From positions 1 through 13,454 of the forward strand of contig VBJK01000114.1 in assembly GCA_005879655.1 (NCBI GenBank): a stretch of 13,454 nt of DNA. The letters are read 5' to 3'. The DNA comes from Chloroflexota bacterium (lineage in GTDB: Bacteria; Chloroflexota; Ktedonobacteria; Ktedonobacterales; Ktedonobacteraceae). Position numbers and translations under genes: made by a program. Under the pieces are notes generated by a model. That model did no database searches and was not told the DNA's origin. It was given only the letters and a program-made list of their open reading frames with translations. Positions 13,412 through 13,454 of the stretch are shown in pieces; positions within the stretch are counted from its first letter, which is position 1, and every line of letters begins with the position of its first letter.

Positions 13412-13454
13412 CAAGCCCTATTGGCTCTTGTGTTTTTGCACTAGCCAGCATGGC

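Noticed and set aside
1..13454. Defence system, phage or biosynthetic cluster
   Set aside because: No nuclease, helicase, integrase, transposase, phage structural or multi-enzyme genes are seen; the genes are mostly single housekeeping or accessory functions.

Overview
The window looks like chromosomal DNA of a mid-GC Chloroflexota bacterium, most likely class Ktedonobacteria. That is an inference from the gene mix (TPR-type protein end, zinc-ribbon Ser/Thr kinase, DUF4349 lipoprotein, CoxIV-like/DUF2171-like fusion, ATP-type PEP carboxykinase) and from the abundance of dispersed palindromic repeats; no rRNA or other marker gene is present. No phage, plasmid, CRISPR-Cas or transposase gene is visible, and no tRNA was recognised.

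Layout. Bases 2-604 hold the 3' end of a helical TPR-like protein. It is followed on the same strand by a MatB-like acyl-CoA synthetase (639-2666) and a DUF892/YciF ferritin-like gene (2842-3336). A gene-poor stretch with a possible decayed short gene leads to a minus-strand adenylate kinase (3816-4541) and a doubtful small minus-strand ORF (4666-4860). Plus-strand genes follow: a membrane-anchored Ser/Thr protein kinase with a zinc ribbon (4950-6671), a possible 55-codon ORF (6743-6910), an NADPH-dependent FMN reductase-type flavoprotein (6918-7484), a hairpin-rich non-coding segment (7487-7590) and a DUF4349 membrane lipoprotein (7776-8810). Facing it is pckA on the minus strand (9236-10819), with a repeat array between the two. 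A gene-free region of about 730 bases with operator-like repeats separates pckA from a divergent CoxIV-like/DUF2171-like membrane protein (11553-12332). That gene converges on an alpha/beta hydrolase (12409-13260). A cluster of three hairpins closes the window.

The most unusual signal is a repeat family that recurs at three loci. Its head, CAGGGCAAsCAyAAGGGA, occurs (a) four times inside the acyl-CoA synthetase, as an in-frame 123-bp (41-codon) tandem array placed just before the ATP-binding loop and bounded by 14/15 inverted repeats; (b) four times, in 78/78/60-bp steps, between DUF4349 and pckA, ending in a perfect 27-bp inverted repeat; and (c) once after the CoxIV-like gene, running into a 20-bp perfect hairpin that probably serves as a bidirectional terminator. 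The same element family thus appears as protein-coding insert, intergenic array and putative terminator within 13 kb.

The genes are mostly independent housekeeping or accessory functions (malonate or fatty acid activation, nucleotide balance, gluconeogenesis, signalling, redox), in short units or alone. I see no multi-gene pathway cluster.
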